Part shown: positions 1 to 12,880 of the stretch, piece by piece
How positions within the stretch are numbered: the first letter of the stretch is position 1
Layout: every line of letters starts with the position of its first letter
Assembly: GCF_009870125.1 (NCBI RefSeq)
Contig: NC_046683.1
Span: forward strand, 10,478,001 to 10,542,000
Source of the DNA: Drosophila pseudoobscura
Taxonomy: Eukaryota; Arthropoda; Insecta; Diptera; Drosophilidae
Direction of reading: 5' to 3'
Length of the DNA stretch: 64,000 nt
Notes under the pieces: generated by a model
What the model saw: the letters and a program-made list of their open reading frames with translations, nothing else
Told to the model about the DNA's origin: nothing
Database searches by the model: none
Program-made: the position numbers and the translations under genes

Positions 1-226
1 TCTCTCTCTTCTAAGAAATATATCCATGCTTAACACCGAGATTAACACAGAGATTGCTTGCTATATAATCTCGAAACCAAATGGGATCATATATCGTATT
101 GGATTTTGCTCAATGACAATCCCGAATGTTAAGCCAGGATCTGTTGGGGGTTGGGGGTGGTGGGGGGGTCAATTGGGTCGATTGGGTAGATGGTTTTGAT
201 TTTGTTTTTGTATTGGGGGTATATAC
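1..226 (-). other. Imp: Imp intron downstream of the RRM exon (partial)
   Basis: This is the stretch 3' of the RRM exon on the Imp coding strand. The exon ends at a good donor at 226/225, so the sequence to the left edge is intron. It has no open coding signal. It holds a G-rich run on the plus strand (about 144-167), which is C-rich on the transcribed strand. The next Imp exon lies outside the window. Confidence 0.6.
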
Positions 227-400
227 CTTTGCGCCTGCTCAGGGTTTTCGAATGTAATATGTACTGTTTGAGTAGATTGGTCCTTACTAGAAATAGCCTC
301 GCATTGTTTCACGATGCCGAAGGGCTTCAGTAGCGGTTCGATGTCTTCGAAACGTGTTTGCATCGGTATGCCGCTTATTAAGAGTTTTGATGTCGTAACA
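227..400 (-). CDS. Imp: Imp, internal coding exon with RRM-type domain
   Basis: This 174-nt exon encodes 58 residues containing KLLISGIPMQTRFEDIEPLL and the stretch QTVHITFENPEQAQ, which I recognise as the RRM-like domain of the Drosophila IGF-II mRNA-binding protein (IGF2BP/Imp family). Imp is a cytoplasmic RNP protein that controls mRNA localisation, stability and translation in germline, neuroblast and testis stem-cell niche. A polypyrimidine acceptor ending in TTCGCAG lies just above position 400, and a GTATAT donor starts at 226. The exon enters in phase 2 (one base completes a codon) and leaves with two bases, which fits the upstream first coding exon at 16,795-16,907. The KH domains that follow in this family lie left of the window. 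The open frame extends past both splice sites into low-complexity intron, so a long single-exon reading would be wrong. Confidence 0.85.
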
Positions 401-488
401 CTGCGAAGAAAATGGCGTGAAAAAAACACACACACGGTGAAAACAAAACAAAAAAAAAAAGATAGAAAAACGAAAACAAAAAAATAGT

Positions 489-525
489 AGTAATTGTAGT
501 AGTTGTAGTAGTAGTAGTAGTAGAA
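489..525. repeat. (TAG)n trinucleotide repeat
   Basis: Short runs of TAG/GTAGTA lie next to the polypyrimidine tract that precedes the Imp RRM exon on the minus strand, so repeat length here could affect acceptor strength. That effect is inference. Confidence 0.7.
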
Positions 526-750
526 ACAGTAGTAAACCGAAAACACATAGAAGAAAAAAAAAAACAACACAAAACACAAAAAAGGAAAGATGCGAAAGGT
601 TAGGATATGGATAAGATAAGTAGAGAAATGGCAGGGAATGTGGAAAAGGGGGAGGGAGGGGAATGAAGAAAAAGAAATGCCATGAAAGGATAACGGATAA
701 TGCAATAAATAGAGCAGCGTCACAGCGAAAGCACGTCGCATTAAAAGAGG

Positions 751-839
751 GCGACAGACAGGCAGACAGGCAGACAGACAGAACAGAGAGCTAATCAGCA
801 AGAGAGAGAGAGCAAGAGAGAGAGAGAAAGAGAGAGAGA
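751..839. repeat. CAGACAGG and (GA)n repeat cluster
   Basis: A CAGACAGG-type short tandem repeat (751-781) is followed by interrupted GAGAGA tracts (800-839). Confidence 0.8.
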
Positions 840-1170
840 TAAAGCCAGAGATGTAACATCGCAAATAGCATCTAGAATTTAGCGTTCCTATAGGGGTACG
901 TATGGATGTGTGTCTGTGTTCAAGTCTGTACTAAGGGAATCGCAATCCACTTACACGAAAAGTCAGGTTATGTTGCACTAAAGAGAACACACACGCGCGC
1001 GCACAGGACAGCCAGGGAATAGGAGCACTAAAAACTAATACCCGCAGTAACGGTAGCTTTACTAAATCGCGCAGTCTATAGTTGCTGTACTAAATAACGG
1101 CTCACGCAGGCCAGGGTTGTTCTAAATAGAGCGCACGCGCAAAGGCAGAGAAACAGAGCGTCAATACGAA

Positions 1171-1314
1171 TACACACACACACACACACATACATTTGCC
1201 GGCAAACTTTTTACCACAAGGAGGCGCCAAAAAAGGCCCGACAGAGGGCGTGTGCGCTGTGTTAGTTGTGTGTGTGTGAGTGTGAGTGTGAGTGTATACG
1301 TGTGTGTGTGTGTG
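1171..1314. repeat. (CA)n and (TG)n microsatellites
   Basis: A perfect CA run at 1,171-1,190 and a TG / TGAG run at 1,266-1,314 lie about 75 bp apart and are complementary, so they could pair as an inverted repeat in RNA. The sequence between them is unremarkable. Confidence 0.8.
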
Positions 1315-3299
1315 CAAGCCTAAAAAACGTACAAAATCTAAGCACATTTTACAAGCCGTGAACGAACACGTGAGTTAGTTGCTTACAAATATATGTATGT
1401 ATGTGGGATAAATGGGAAAGGATCTTGGTGTTAAAAAGAGACTTTCAATACTTAAGCAAACTACATATAAAGAGGATGTGAGAGATGTGGGGGCGCCCTC
1501 CCGATACACCCAACAGCAACCGTTACCTGTGCTTCGCCAACACCGTCGTATATTGAACCGCTTGATTGTTAATGTAAAATGTATAGATACAATAAGAAAT
1601 CGTATCCTCATTCCATATCGACATGGTAAAGCCATCCATTATCAAAAAAAAAACCACAATTAATCACAAAAAATCGAGAGAGCCAGTCGAGTGTTCGAAA
1701 TGAAATGAACTGAAGCAAACAAAAATCTGCGAATCCGGTCACAAAATCAACGCAGAACGGCGACAACGGCGCCGCTTTTGTGCTGCTGCGCCGGCGCCTC
1801 AGCCTGCTATTTTTTTTTTGTCGCCTTCTTCTTCTTCTTCTGTCTAGTTGCTGCTCGCGCTCTGCTTTGCAACAAACGTTGGGCTCAAGGCCTATGGAAA
1901 TAGGGTAAGGCACTCTCCCAATTGACTATCGTTGGAGGGAGAATGGGACTTGAATGCCTCACCTTATATATAAATATTCGACCTATTTTTTTGTGTATTT
2001 TCCTCTAGCTACTGATGTTCTAACGTTCTTCTTCCTCGGCATCTTGCCCTGCAGAAAGCCACCATCAACGAAGCGTATGTATGGGCATGAGGAATGAGAA
2101 TGAAAGAGGGCAATGCAATGGCAAAAACGACGCCTGGAATGTTGCACATTTAATATCGTGTTTATTTTTCTTGGAAGTAATTTCACTCCAGTCGCCCGAC
2201 GGCCGACCGACGACGACCGAAGTCGCGTCGTCGCCGCCAACAACATAAAGTTGCAAAGAAGAGCGAGCGACAGAGAGAGAGAGAGAGAGATCAAATGTGA
2301 AGAGAAGCAGCAGACAGGAAGGAGGAGAGAAGTCGATTTTTTTTGCTCATTTTCATTTTGTTTTTTAATTTAAATTTCAGTTTCTGCTTCTTGTGAATGA
2401 TATCCATATGTATGTATGTATATACCATTTTGTATATGTATTGCCAAACTGTTCAGTACTTGTCAAACTGTATGATGGCTTCCTTAAACTGAAAAGCTCT
2501 CAAACTTTCTCTCTCAAACTATACAATAGACAACCGGCAACGACAACGAGAAAAAGAGGGCAAAAAAATGATCTGCAGCGCATTCCATCCAGCATTCCAA
2601 TCGCATTTTACCATTACAATGTACTTTGCCCCCTCCCTGACAAACGGTTGACCATCGATGCCATTTTTTCGCTCTCATGCCGTCATTGCCGTTTGTTTTT
2701 TTTTCCTTCTGCGCCGCATTTTTCAGGCGGCGGCTATGCACGCGCTCCGGCTCAGGCTCTATAGATATTTAAGTTTTTTCTTCCCGGAATTCCAGGCGAA
2801 TTCTGCCAGCGTTTGCTATTTTGTTTGGTGTTGCTGCTCTCTTCGCTGGAATCTGATCGCGCCCGTTTCATCCAGTGGCCTGGATTCTGGTGGCCTGGCT
2901 GCCCCCCAGCCACATACACATACATATGTATTGAGATGTATGTATGTAACTGTAACTGCTGAGCATGCGTCACACGTCTGCATTTGAGGGCTGCAGCCCC
3001 AGCCGCAGCGCCCCAGCCTCTGCCTGAATATGCATGCAAATGTCATGTTGCAGTTCGTTGACGCTGACGCTGACGCTGGCAGAGCAGCGACCGCAGTGCA
3101 TATCCAATGAGAATGCTCCATTGCTCCATTGTCTTTCTTTATTTCTCCCAGCAGCAGCAGCATTCATTACAGAGTCTCTGTTGCATTTCACCTTTCCTGC
3201 GTTCTTTTCTATTTTTTTCGACATGTGACTAAGTAAATGACCTATGAGGTCCGTGAGAGCGAGAAAGGCGCTTTTTTGCTGTTCTTCCGTTATCAATGC

Positions 3300-4130
3300 C
3301 GGGCGAGACACTTCTCTGCTTACCAGTTAACGGTACTACTACTTTACATGGTCTAAAAGTAACCAGCCAACACTCCCCGCTAGTGACAGAATTCATTCAG
3401 AAGTAGTCATGGGTGGTTCCCCTAGGAAAATCACCCCCTTCCACATTAGATACATTTTTCGATTGACGTGTATTAAACAATGAATGACGTTTATTTGCTG
3501 TCAGTTGATGTCACTTGGATACAAATGACACGACCAGATACCATTCGCTTTCAGTGATTTTGGCATTTTTACAATGAAATACTGAAGAGATATTGCGTCA
3601 AGTGACAGGCACACTCAATGCTAAGAGCGAATTTATTCTGAGCATCTTTCTAAAATGCTTCAAAATTGTTTAAACTTTGTTTAAACTGGTACTTTAAATT
3701 AAATATTAAATATCATTAAGTACAGATCAGAATTTGTTTTTCGTGATGGTGGAACCAACCAATCTAATCAAGATATCACACATTTATGTAACCACGGGTT
3801 TTTACATAATTCTCAATGATTTGGCAAGCACCCATCATATGTGCCGCTCACGTACACGTGTAGAACAGGGGTTAGATCCAATAAATAGTTCCGTTTTGCC
3901 TGCCGACCCCTGGTCTAAATCAAAACATTTCTTATGAGGGGAGTAAAAACCTATTTTCGATACAAAATGTGTTTTTTGTTCAATTAAACGGAAAGATCCA
4001 AATAAGTAGTTAACATCGAATGTATGCACAGCTCCATTCTGGAGTTCAGTTCCTCCCACTAGCAGCTCTTCGGTGAATGGCCGTGAATCCGCGTAGTGAA
4101 AGTAATCAGGTGTAGCCACCGGCCGGCTAG
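3300..4130. other. AT-rich, repeat-poor island in the Imp intron
   Basis: This stretch of about 0.8 kb breaks the repeat-rich pattern. It has almost no microsatellites, is AT-rich and contains GTTTAAAC-type runs near 3,668-3,684. I see no gene, no terminal inverted repeats and no recognisable transposon. It could be an old insertion or a conserved intronic element; I cannot decide from sequence alone. Confidence 0.35.
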
Positions 4131-6621
4131 TAATTCACCGGTGAATAGCCCGCTGACTGCTTCACGAGGGGTGCCCTCTTACCCACCCTCCCACCACACA
4201 ACCAATACAGGCGCAGCGCCGCAGTCAGCAACGGGGCGCCGTTGCGTGTTCTTTTTCTCTGCTCTCTGCATTTATCTCTTTCGCACATATAGAAGAAAAA
4301 AAACCCGACTCAATGCACTCACAAACACACGCATCGGCCTTTAATGCTGCGCTCGCTCGCTCTCTTGGTGCGTGTGTGTTTCACTTTGCTTTCTTTCTTC
4401 CTTTTGTTGTTGTTGTGTTTTTGTTTTGTATAACTTTTATGAATGAAAAACTCTGAAATCTGCTTTTGACGCGGCCTGAGTTGCTTTTTATTGCAACTTT
4501 ATTTCTGTCTCTTGCTGGCGGACGCCGACAAACACGTGAACACATGCACAGTCTGTCTGTGTGCAGTGAATGCTCTACGGATGTGTTGGGTCGCGTGAGC
4601 GGGTGTGAGTGTGAGTGCGAGTGTGCTTCTCGTGTTCTATTTTCATTGCATTCCACAAGTTGCTGGTTGCGATTGTGGTGCAGTTAGATAGGTAGAGAGA
4701 GACAGAGAGACATAGAGAGAGAGCGGGTGAGAAGTTGGTTTTTTTTATTATTATTTGCAGAGCTTATCTATTCACCCCCTACTCTTCGCTACACTTGGCG
4801 AAAAACTGCATTAAAACAATTTGTTTTGTGAGCGAAAAAAAAACTTGTTTCCCCCGAGAGCGTGCAACCAAAAAAGAGCAGCCAGCAGCAGCAGCAGCGC
4901 TTTGACCTAAATTGGTTTTGCCTGCTTCCCCTCATTGCCTTCTCGATTGTATGGATGTACAGTGGAACCTTCCACTTGTTGCACATTCGTATAGCGTGCT
5001 CCGATTTGGATCATATTTGACAGGTTTCTGCGGATTGATGCAGTGACTGTCGTCCAAAGAATCTATAAGAAGTAAAGAGTATTCATTGGATCTATGGAGG
5101 GCCCTAAATACATAATCGCATCATATCATCTGTTTGTATCTGGTGGTTTAATTTTCGGTATATTCCCGAGCATACTTCCTTGAGCATACTTTGAGAGACC
5201 AAAGCGTGCTCCTTTTTCCGTGTATCTGTATCTGCATCTGCATTTCAAATATTTATTGATTTTATTCTCTTCCCGTGGGGCTCACTGTAGCTTTTATTAG
5301 TGCATTCCTCCTCCCACTACAATATAGTCATATGTATGCGTATATCTGTGACAAATTCGTTATTATGTGTACATTCATATTGCCGCTCTTCCCATTGCCC
5401 TGCCTCGTTATTTCTGTTTGCTTTTTATTTATTTTTTTTTTTACTTTTTTGCGAGTCCATCAACATGGAAAAGTGACTGCAAAGGACAAAATGGCGAACA
5501 AGGAGTGTGTGCTTGGAGTTGGAGGGTGGAAGGAAGGCAAGAGGAGGCTGGTGGTATTCATTGGTTGCAGCCAATACTTGAATGTGCGCTGTGTGCAACA
5601 GGGTGCAAGCAGGCGGTGTCGGCGGTGGGCGTGCCACAAAGCTGCCATATGGAGACGACAGCGATGAGACCATTGAAAGTGGACAAAGAGCCGCACCAGC
5701 AACCAGTCAACGCCACCATGCCACCATGCCACCAAGCTCGAAAGCAAACAATTACGGATGCATATATGAACTCATAGTACGCTTTGGCCACTGCAGTGGC
5801 GGCAGTGGGTTGTTTGGATTTTAATCCACTTAGGATCATATTTATATCTTCATATTCATTCTAGCTGGCATATGAAAAAGATAAGCCCAACGGACAGGGC
5901 ACGTCCATGCTCCTATCGCTCCTATTTGCAAATGAGAATGTTAAAAAACAACATGCATGTTGTGTGCATGATGGGGTTTTTCTTCTTGTTGGACTCCTGA
6001 TTTATAGCATAGATATTCCAGTCAAATTTCAGATGTTGCGTCCGCAAGGGTATCTCAGAGTTCGCATTTCGCTTTGGCTTTGCGTTTCATTTTAATTTGA
6101 ACCAGATGACAGAATGATGAATGATATAAAGGATACACACACACACACGGAGAGAGAAAAAGAGAGACAGGGGAAATGGTGAAACTTTCTTTCACTTGAA
6201 CTGGGATTAATGACCGGACATTCCCCTTAGCCACTACATATGCATGATATTTATGAATGCACCGTTCCTCCTACACCACCTACATACATACATATGTACA
6301 TGCCATACTCGTATGCTCTGTATCTCATCTCTCCCATATGCGGCGGATGTAATTTATCCGATTAGTTTGATTTTGAATAGATTGATTGATTCAATTATTA
6401 TCGTATGCCCCTGCCCAATAAAAGTGGTATATCTCAAAAGTTGGGACCACCACAACCACAAAATTGCAATTCCAAAAGTGTGGGAGAGAAAGAGAGAGTG
6501 TGTGAAAATGAGTACACGAATACGGGGACCAGAGATATTGTGTGCATGTAGTACATGAATGGGTGCGGATGGTGGGGTGAGGAGCGGAGGGGGAACACAC
6601 ACAGACGGGTGGGGCGAGGTA

Positions 6622-6638
6622 GGGGGGGGGGGGGGGGG
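6622..6638 (+). repeat. G17 homopolymer
   Basis: An uninterrupted run of 17 G lies in a G-rich context. It could form a quadruplex on the plus strand and is a likely sequencing-error site. Confidence 0.85.
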
Positions 6639-6717
6639 AGACCGGAGACCGACCCAATAAAACACTCACCGATCCAAGTACCGTATAAATGTAGGTTGTT
6701 TTTGTTGATAGAAAACG

Positions 6718-6770
6718 TTGTTGTTGTTGTTGTTGGGTATATTATTGTTAATATTATTGTTATTATTATT
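6718..6770 (+). repeat. (GTT)n and (ATT)n repeats
   Basis: A GTT run (6,718-6,735) is followed by ATT/TTA repeats up to about 6,770. Confidence 0.8.
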
Positions 6771-7041
6771 GAGTCTGTTTTGGTTGTTGTGGATGTTGAT
6801 ATTGTTGTTTGCGTGCATTTTTGCTTAGTTTTTATATACTTTTATGTGTCTAGTGTGGAATTCACGAATTTCGAACTTTTTCTTATAATATTATACAAAT
6901 ATTATTTAACGTTTAACGCCCAGGGCCCGCGCCGCTTCTTCCACTTGCACTTCCAGACACCTTCCACTCGATCTGATCTTTTTTTGTGTGTGTTTTTCTC
7001 TCGTCTGTCTATACTTCAAAATTCGCAAATGGGAATAAGCA

Positions 7042-7042
<1 letters not shown>

Positions 7043-7077
<35 letters not shown>

Positions 7078-7080
7078 AGA
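7043..7080 (+). repeat. (GATA)n-(GA)n compound microsatellite
   Basis: AGATAGATAGATA grades into GAGAGAGA. Confidence 0.8.
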
Positions 7081-7180
7081 CCATGAGAAGCACGGTAGAA
7101 GTGAGATAAAGCACAGTGACGTTTTTGGAAGCAGCCGAAGTCTTCTCCTACTGCTTCCGCGTTCCATTACTCTTTCACTC

Positions 7181-7207
7181 TCTCCCCCTCTCTCTCTCTC
7201 TCTCTCT
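7181..7207 (-). repeat. (CT)n tract (GAGA on the minus strand)
   Basis: A nearly perfect CT run, GAGAGAGA on the Imp coding strand. This is the type of sequence bound by GAGA factor or CLAMP. Confidence 0.75.
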
Positions 7208-7593
7208 GCTAATTATCTCTAACAATATTTCATCTCTCATTCACTCTATAATCTCTCACTTTTCACAAGATTCGAGCGCTCTCTTTCTCTCAAAAAAAAG
7301 AAGCTTTTGCTGATATGATTTTCGGTTTTCTTTAGCTTTTCTGTTCTCTGTTCTTCACTCTCTCTCACTCGGACCCAGTGCTTCTTCATTAAGCTCTTTC
7401 TGTTCCCACTCCCTCGCTCTCTGCTGGTGCTTCTTCTAGTTCTGTTCTTGTTCTTGTTATTTTTAGTGGTCATGCGTATGGGCTTTAGTTTTCTTTGTGT
7501 TTCTTTTTGGTTCGCATTTATTCTATTCCACAGCATGACTCACATGAACACTAACGCACACACATCCGTAGGGAAAGAAAGAGAAACAGCCGA

Positions 7594-7617
7594 AGAGAGA
7601 GAGAGAGAGAGAGAGAG
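7594..7617 (+). repeat. (GA)n tract
   Basis: A perfect GA run of about 24 bp. Confidence 0.8.
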
Positions 7618-7901
7618 TGAGGGAGCGAGCGTGTGATCGCCTATCACGCATTAGTGGGACAAGCCGCAGCACCACGCCGTGATTGAACCATTTCTAATCC
7701 GAGATCCGAAACGTGAAACGTGTTTGACTAATTAGCAGAAGCGACAGCCACAGCCACGGCCACACACTGCAGTCCGCAGTAGTCCGGTCTGGCCAGGGTT
7801 GCCACCACCAGCAGCAGTACGCAGCACCAGTTACCGTTATAGCATGGGAATGAATGCCAGAGACTGCTCAAAGCAGACGCGGGCAAAGTAGGTCAGTGTC
7901 C

Positions 7902-7925
7902 AGCTGCTGCTGCTGCTGCTGCTGC
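7902..7925 (+). repeat. (CTG)n trinucleotide repeat
   Basis: Eight near-perfect GCT/CTG units. No supported coding frame covers it. Confidence 0.8.
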
Positions 7926-8623
7926 ACGGCACATGGCACACAGGGGTTTTGGCACCAATTGATTTTCACCGTGAGTGGTGCACACTTTTCCAACAACAGC
8001 GAAAATGGCGCAAAAAAAAAAACCTTCAAGAGGAGGATCGTTAGATAAGAGCTTTCTTCATATCTTGTGCTGGCGAATTCCGACCACCACAGCAGAGCAG
8101 CAGCAGAAGCTGTAAACTGATCAGGACCATAATTCTACGAAGATGAATACGAATCTCCATTGGCAACACCCGCCGTTATTTTCCTTCTCCGATTGGGTTG
8201 AATTTTCCACAAATTGTTGGCTAAACTGAAAACTTTAAGATTTGTGTCTGCCACAGCAGTTTTCCAAAGATAAAATTGCACGAATTCAACATGATCTCCG
8301 GGTTCTGTGTCTGTGTCTGTGTCTGACACTGGCTTTAGCTCTCACTCTCAGATTCTTGGAAACAGTTTATGGGATCATCATCATCATCGACGCGATGCGA
8401 TGCGATGAGACGCGGAGATGGCTTTGGTTTCCTCTGCCCTATGCTCTACTCCACGCGAGGAGCCGGGTATGCATAGTAGAAAGGCAACCAAAAGAGACGG
8501 TGAGACAGAGACTAAGAGAGAGATGAGAAAATGCGGCGCCGGCGGAAAGTGGCACACCGGTGTCTGTCATAACGGTATCCAATGCAAAGATTTGTTATTT
8601 TTGTTTTGTGTGTGGCGTTCTTC

Positions 8624-8672
8624 TCCACTTCACTTCACTTCACTCTACTCCACTCCACTCCATTCCACTCTT
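8624..8672 (+). repeat. CACTT/CACTC pentanucleotide repeat
   Basis: Roughly ten pentamers grade from CACTT to CACTC. This explains the Ser-Thr-Pro-Leu-His open frames seen here, which are not genes. Confidence 0.85.
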
Positions 8673-9232
8673 CTCACGTCTTGTCTGCTCTTCGGTCCAC
8701 TCTCCATCTACACTTTATATGTATGTATGTGGATGTCTGCATGTGCTTGAGCGTGTTTGTGCCTCTGTGTGTGTGTGTGTTTTTGTAGATAAACGCACGA
8801 CCACACGACAATCAGTCAGAACACGAAGAGGAGGAAGAGGAGGAGGAGGGAGAAAGAGCTGGCAAAAAACTACGAAATAGCGTGGGCAGGAGATTGGGGC
8901 TAAAGACACGACACACACTCTTGCTTTTTTTCGGCTCATTCCTTGTTGCTGTTTCTGTTGTTATTGTTGTTGTTGTTGCTTTTTTGCACTATTTTTTGGG
9001 TGTTGCAGTGACAAACAAATATTTAAAAAAATAAAAACCGGAATATTGTATCAATCATATTTCCTTTTTTCAGAATTTGATCTAAAAGCATGAGCGCTCG
9101 TAGTGTGCAAATGAAAGAATACAAAAAAATATATACATATGTATATATTCTCAAAAAAAAAAAAGAACCACACGTACACGTAGTACGAACGCACACAAAC
9201 AAACACACTCATATGAACACATGCAAAACCAC

Positions 9233-9254
9233 TCACACACACACACACACACAC
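9233..9254 (+). repeat. (CA)n microsatellite
   Basis: A perfect CA run of about 22 bp. Confidence 0.85.
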
Positions 9255-10742
9255 CAATTGGCTGTCTTATAATATTTTATAATTGTTGCTTTTGTTGTTT
9301 CTGTTCTGTTGCTTTTTGTGCAACTACGCCGCGTATTTCCAGACAACCGCAAAATGCAGAGAGTATTCGAATACTGACTTCGCCAAAGAGAAGCAGCAAC
9401 AGTCAGCACAGGCACACCAGCCACACCATCACCGGCAGGCAGGCAGAGCCCCAGTAGTGGAGGCAGCGGCAGCGGCGGCGGCGGCCCCAAAGCAGAATGC
9501 GAGAGTAGCAAAAATGGAATGGTGCGGGGGAGGGGGCGTGCGGGAAGAAGGAGACGAACGAGACATGAACCCAGTCAGACGGCGACGACGACGACGGTGG
9601 CGGCGGTGGGCCGACAGTCTCCCTCCGCCAGCAACAGAAAGAGAGAGAGAGCAAGGATGGGAGAGCAACCAAGTGGGGAATGACGATGAGCGAGTCAAAG
9701 TTTCGGAGCGAACGCCAATAAAACTTCGGTGTCTCGTGTGTTTTGCGAAAAGACGGAGGAGGTAAAGTAGGAGAAGTGATGACGGAGTAGGCCCCCACAA
9801 TTTACGTAAAACCATTACGTGCTTTGCCAAAGCGTGGCCAGACCGCCAAAGAGGGGAGCACGGGATTGGGTTTGGAACATTGTGAGCGTACAACAAAAAA
9901 ACTTCGATATTTGATGGTCCCACATGTGCACGGAGGCAATGCAAATATTTAATCCGATTAATTAGGTTCCACTTTCACGATCCACAAGCGCGCCCGCCAG
10001 TCTGGCAACGCTCGCCTGCTGTCCGTCAAGTGTCGCAAAGAGAGCACGACCGTTCTCTTTCCCAATTGTTGCGCTCTTTACTCACGCTCTACCCTCTCTC
10101 GTGTGAATGATCAGCGGCGTCGTGCGTTTGTGTGGCTGTGTGTACGTTCATGTTTCGGCATAGTTTTTTTTTGTTTTGCAGGCGGTGGGTTCTCTTTTCA
10201 TTCACGTTCTCTCTTTGTGGTTTCTCTTCCATCGGCAAAATGCAGTCTTGATTACGTGATTACGTCACGCCTTGCATGCGTGCATCGCTGCTACCGCCAC
10301 GCGTGCCTTTGTATGCGTGTGTGTGTGTGTTTTTGTTGTTGTTCATGCGGTTGTTTTGGCATGGCACCCGACCCTCGACCCCCGACGCGACCCCGTCGCA
10401 GCAAAACAAAGACAACAACAGGAGCGCGCGCGCGTCAACTATTTGTTATTTCCGGTCATTGATTGCCTTTACATACAAACATCTGTACATACATTTCAGT
10501 GTCTCCATACACATGCATGTGTGATAATTACACGCTTGCCAACACTGTCAGCGCCAGCGATACATACATACATAAATACATAGTATTTACATATGTGTGT
10601 GTGTGTGTACATATGCAACCATATGCTGACCGCAAAAAAAAAAGCCCAATAATAAAAACGCGGCCAGCAAAAGTTAAGTGAATAAAGCGAGAACAACGGT
10701 TAAAACAGTTGTAAACAGGCGGCAACAAACCGCTTAACTTAA

Positions 10743-10809
10743 TACACAAGAGAGGGAGAGAGGGAGAGGGAGTGACAGAGAGAGAGAGAGAGAGAGAGAG
10801 TGTGTGTGA
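10743..10809 (+). repeat. (GA)n tract grading into (TG)n
   Basis: GAGGGAGAG units precede a perfect GA run (about 10,775-10,800), which is followed by a short TG run. Confidence 0.85.
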
Positions 10810-11185
10810 GAGTGAGAGCGAGAGCTCTGCCCCGCTGCTCATTTTGGAGGTTCAATGGCCTGAACAGCGCTTCCCCCCCCCGCCCTACTTTCCCACACGT
10901 TCCCCAAAGCTCCCCCCTAAAAACCGACCGACCAGCCGACCGACCGACCGGCCGGCCGGCCACGTTGATCATGAATTGCTGATAGTGCGACGACGACGGC
11001 GGCAGAAAGAGATCGCGACTGTGGTAGCAGCGTGCTTAAAGCGCAGCAGCAGCTGGGTTGGAGCCGGGAGAGCTTTCGGTTGTCGCGGAGAATGGAATGG
11101 CATGGAATGGAAATGGAAATGGAACCCCGATACGATCGCAAACGATCGGCCAACCCTTTTTCGCGATTCGCGCGGTGAAATGCTT

Positions 11186-11187
<2 letters not shown>

Positions 11188-11217
<30 letters not shown>
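11188..11217 (-). repeat. (CT)n tract
   Basis: A perfect CT run of about 30 bp, GAGA on the minus strand. It is one of the longest in the window. Confidence 0.85.
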
Positions 11218-11220
<3 letters not shown>

Positions 11221-11670
11221 CACACGAATAGAGGGAGAGAGTCGAGTCCTTGTTGTTGCGGGTCACTTAATTTCTATGCCCCTACCTGCGTGTCGAGAAC
11301 ACACGCAAGGACACTGCAAGGAGAAAAGGGTTGCCTGGCTCCCGCGATCGCGCGGCGGCTACTTGCAGCAGCTGCCACTCGCGAAAAGAAAGTGATCGCG
11401 CCACCGAAATAACGGGTATACTATTGTATGGGATGGGGGAAGAAAGCCCAAGTGTCCTGTGTGGTAAGAACAGTTGGACGAGGGAACCTCTTAGACCTCA
11501 TGATGATGTTCGTTTCGTTTCAAAATGAAGGCACACCAAACCACCTCTAAAACCTTCAAAAAGAAAAAAAAAACAAAAAAACGAAAGAAAAAGGAAGCCC
11601 CAACGACGCGACCCTTCTCTTCTGCCGCCGCAGCCTCCTACTCCTGGATGTGTGTCCACTACCTTACTCT

Positions 11671-11697
11671 CATCGCATCGCATCGCATCGCATCGCA
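11671..11697 (+). repeat. (CATCG)n pentanucleotide repeat
   Basis: Five perfect CATCG units and a partial sixth. Confidence 0.85.
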
Positions 11698-11868
11698 CCA
11701 TCTTTCTCCTGCATGCCTCTGGTGCCTGTGCCTTCCTTCCTTTGACAGCGTGTTTTTTGTTTTTTTGTTTTTGGTTTGTTTGAAAAACTAAGCCAGCAGT
11801 AACACGAATCTCGAGATACACATACAAATATATACATATATACATGCCCATCTCCTCACGTGTGTTTC

Positions 11869-12036
11869 TGTGTGTGTGTGTGTGTGTGTCGTTGTCGCTG
11901 TGGAATTCTTGGAAATTTCTAATGAACACAAACTCAAAAAGGAGCACACAAAAATGTAGTTAAACAACAAAGCAACAACAGGCAAGAATGTGCTGCCACA
12001 GAGAGAGAGAGAGAGGAGGGAGAGAGAGAGAGAGAG
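11869..12036. repeat. (TG)n and (GA)n microsatellites
   Basis: A TG run at 11,869-11,889 and a GA run at 11,999-12,036, interrupted once by GGAGG. Confidence 0.8.
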
Positions 12037-12292
12037 CAATGTAGCGCGGGAGAGCAAGAGAGATCGTTCAACAATTAGATGCCACACGATCGATACCTTG
12101 ATAAATGATAACTTTAAAGAGAGATAGCGAGAGATATTCAGAGAATTCTCAAATGTATCTTCAGGTATCTTTCATGACCTTCGGCACATTCGATAACGAT
12201 CACTTCGATACAGCACTACCAGGATCTTCGATATCTATCGAAGACAATCCATCAACGGAGTCGGGTGGAGGTGCCCCGCCCCAGCTTCTCTT

Positions 12293-12677
12293 TTATACCC
12301 GGTACTCAAAAAGAGTACTGAGGTACATATATAAGGTTTGTGGTCACAGTGCCTGAGGAAGCGTTTCCGACCCCATAAAGTATATAGTATATTCGTGATC
12401 AGCATCAATAGCCAAGTCCGTCCATCCGTCTTGCTTGGCGCCTAGTTCTCAGAGACAATAAGTTCTAGAGCAACCGAGGCCCGCCCCGCTCTCTTCCGCC
12501 TCCTCAAAGGACGCAGATTTGTGGGACCCGAAAAGGCAGAATCGTAGAGAATGACCATCAGACGAATCAGTGTTCTAGCCAAAAAGAACAAATGAAATCG
12601 CTCGGGGAATACCCTCTCTTTCACACACTCTTCGTCGTGCAGTGTGCGCCCTCTGGCGGAGGGGAACGGGTATAAAT
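12293..12677 (+). mobile_element. DINE-1/INE-1-type Helitron relic
   Basis: The stretch begins TTATACCCGGTACTC. It contains GCGTTTCCGACCCCATAAAG, then TCAGCATCAATAGCC, then a TCCGTCCATCCGTC run, then CTAGTTCTCAGAGAC, and ends near GGGTATAA. This order of blocks is the characteristic core of the non-autonomous Drosophila Helitron DINE-1 (INE-1), read in its usual orientation. It is degenerate and carries no transposase. The exact termini are my estimate. It sits in the Imp intron with no sign of affecting an exon. Confidence 0.75.
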
Positions 12678-12838
12678 GTGCCAACGTTCCCGCTCGTTTC
12701 GTATTCTGAATGTCATTTCGAGATTCGATTCCCGAATACCGAACCGAATGTCTGTGCGTGTGTGATTACAACATATTGAAATTAGGGCAGGGCAAGACTC
12801 CGACTCCTACCACACATTGCTCCTACCTGACATCGACT

Positions 12839-12880
12839 CTCACACACACCACACACACACACACACAGAGAGAGAGAGAA
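12839..12880 (+). repeat. (CA)n-(GA)n compound microsatellite
   Basis: ACACAC runs pass directly into GAGAGA. Confidence 0.85.

Noticed and set aside
1412..1663. 83-aa plus-strand frame with mixed composition
   Set aside because: It looks less repetitive than its neighbours, but it lies in the Imp intron, overlaps an 86-aa minus frame and matches no family I know.
9283..9944. Overlapping frames of 130-171 aa on both strands
   Set aside because: They are products of GCG/GAC repeats. Opposite strands are equally open, so codon bias is not informative.
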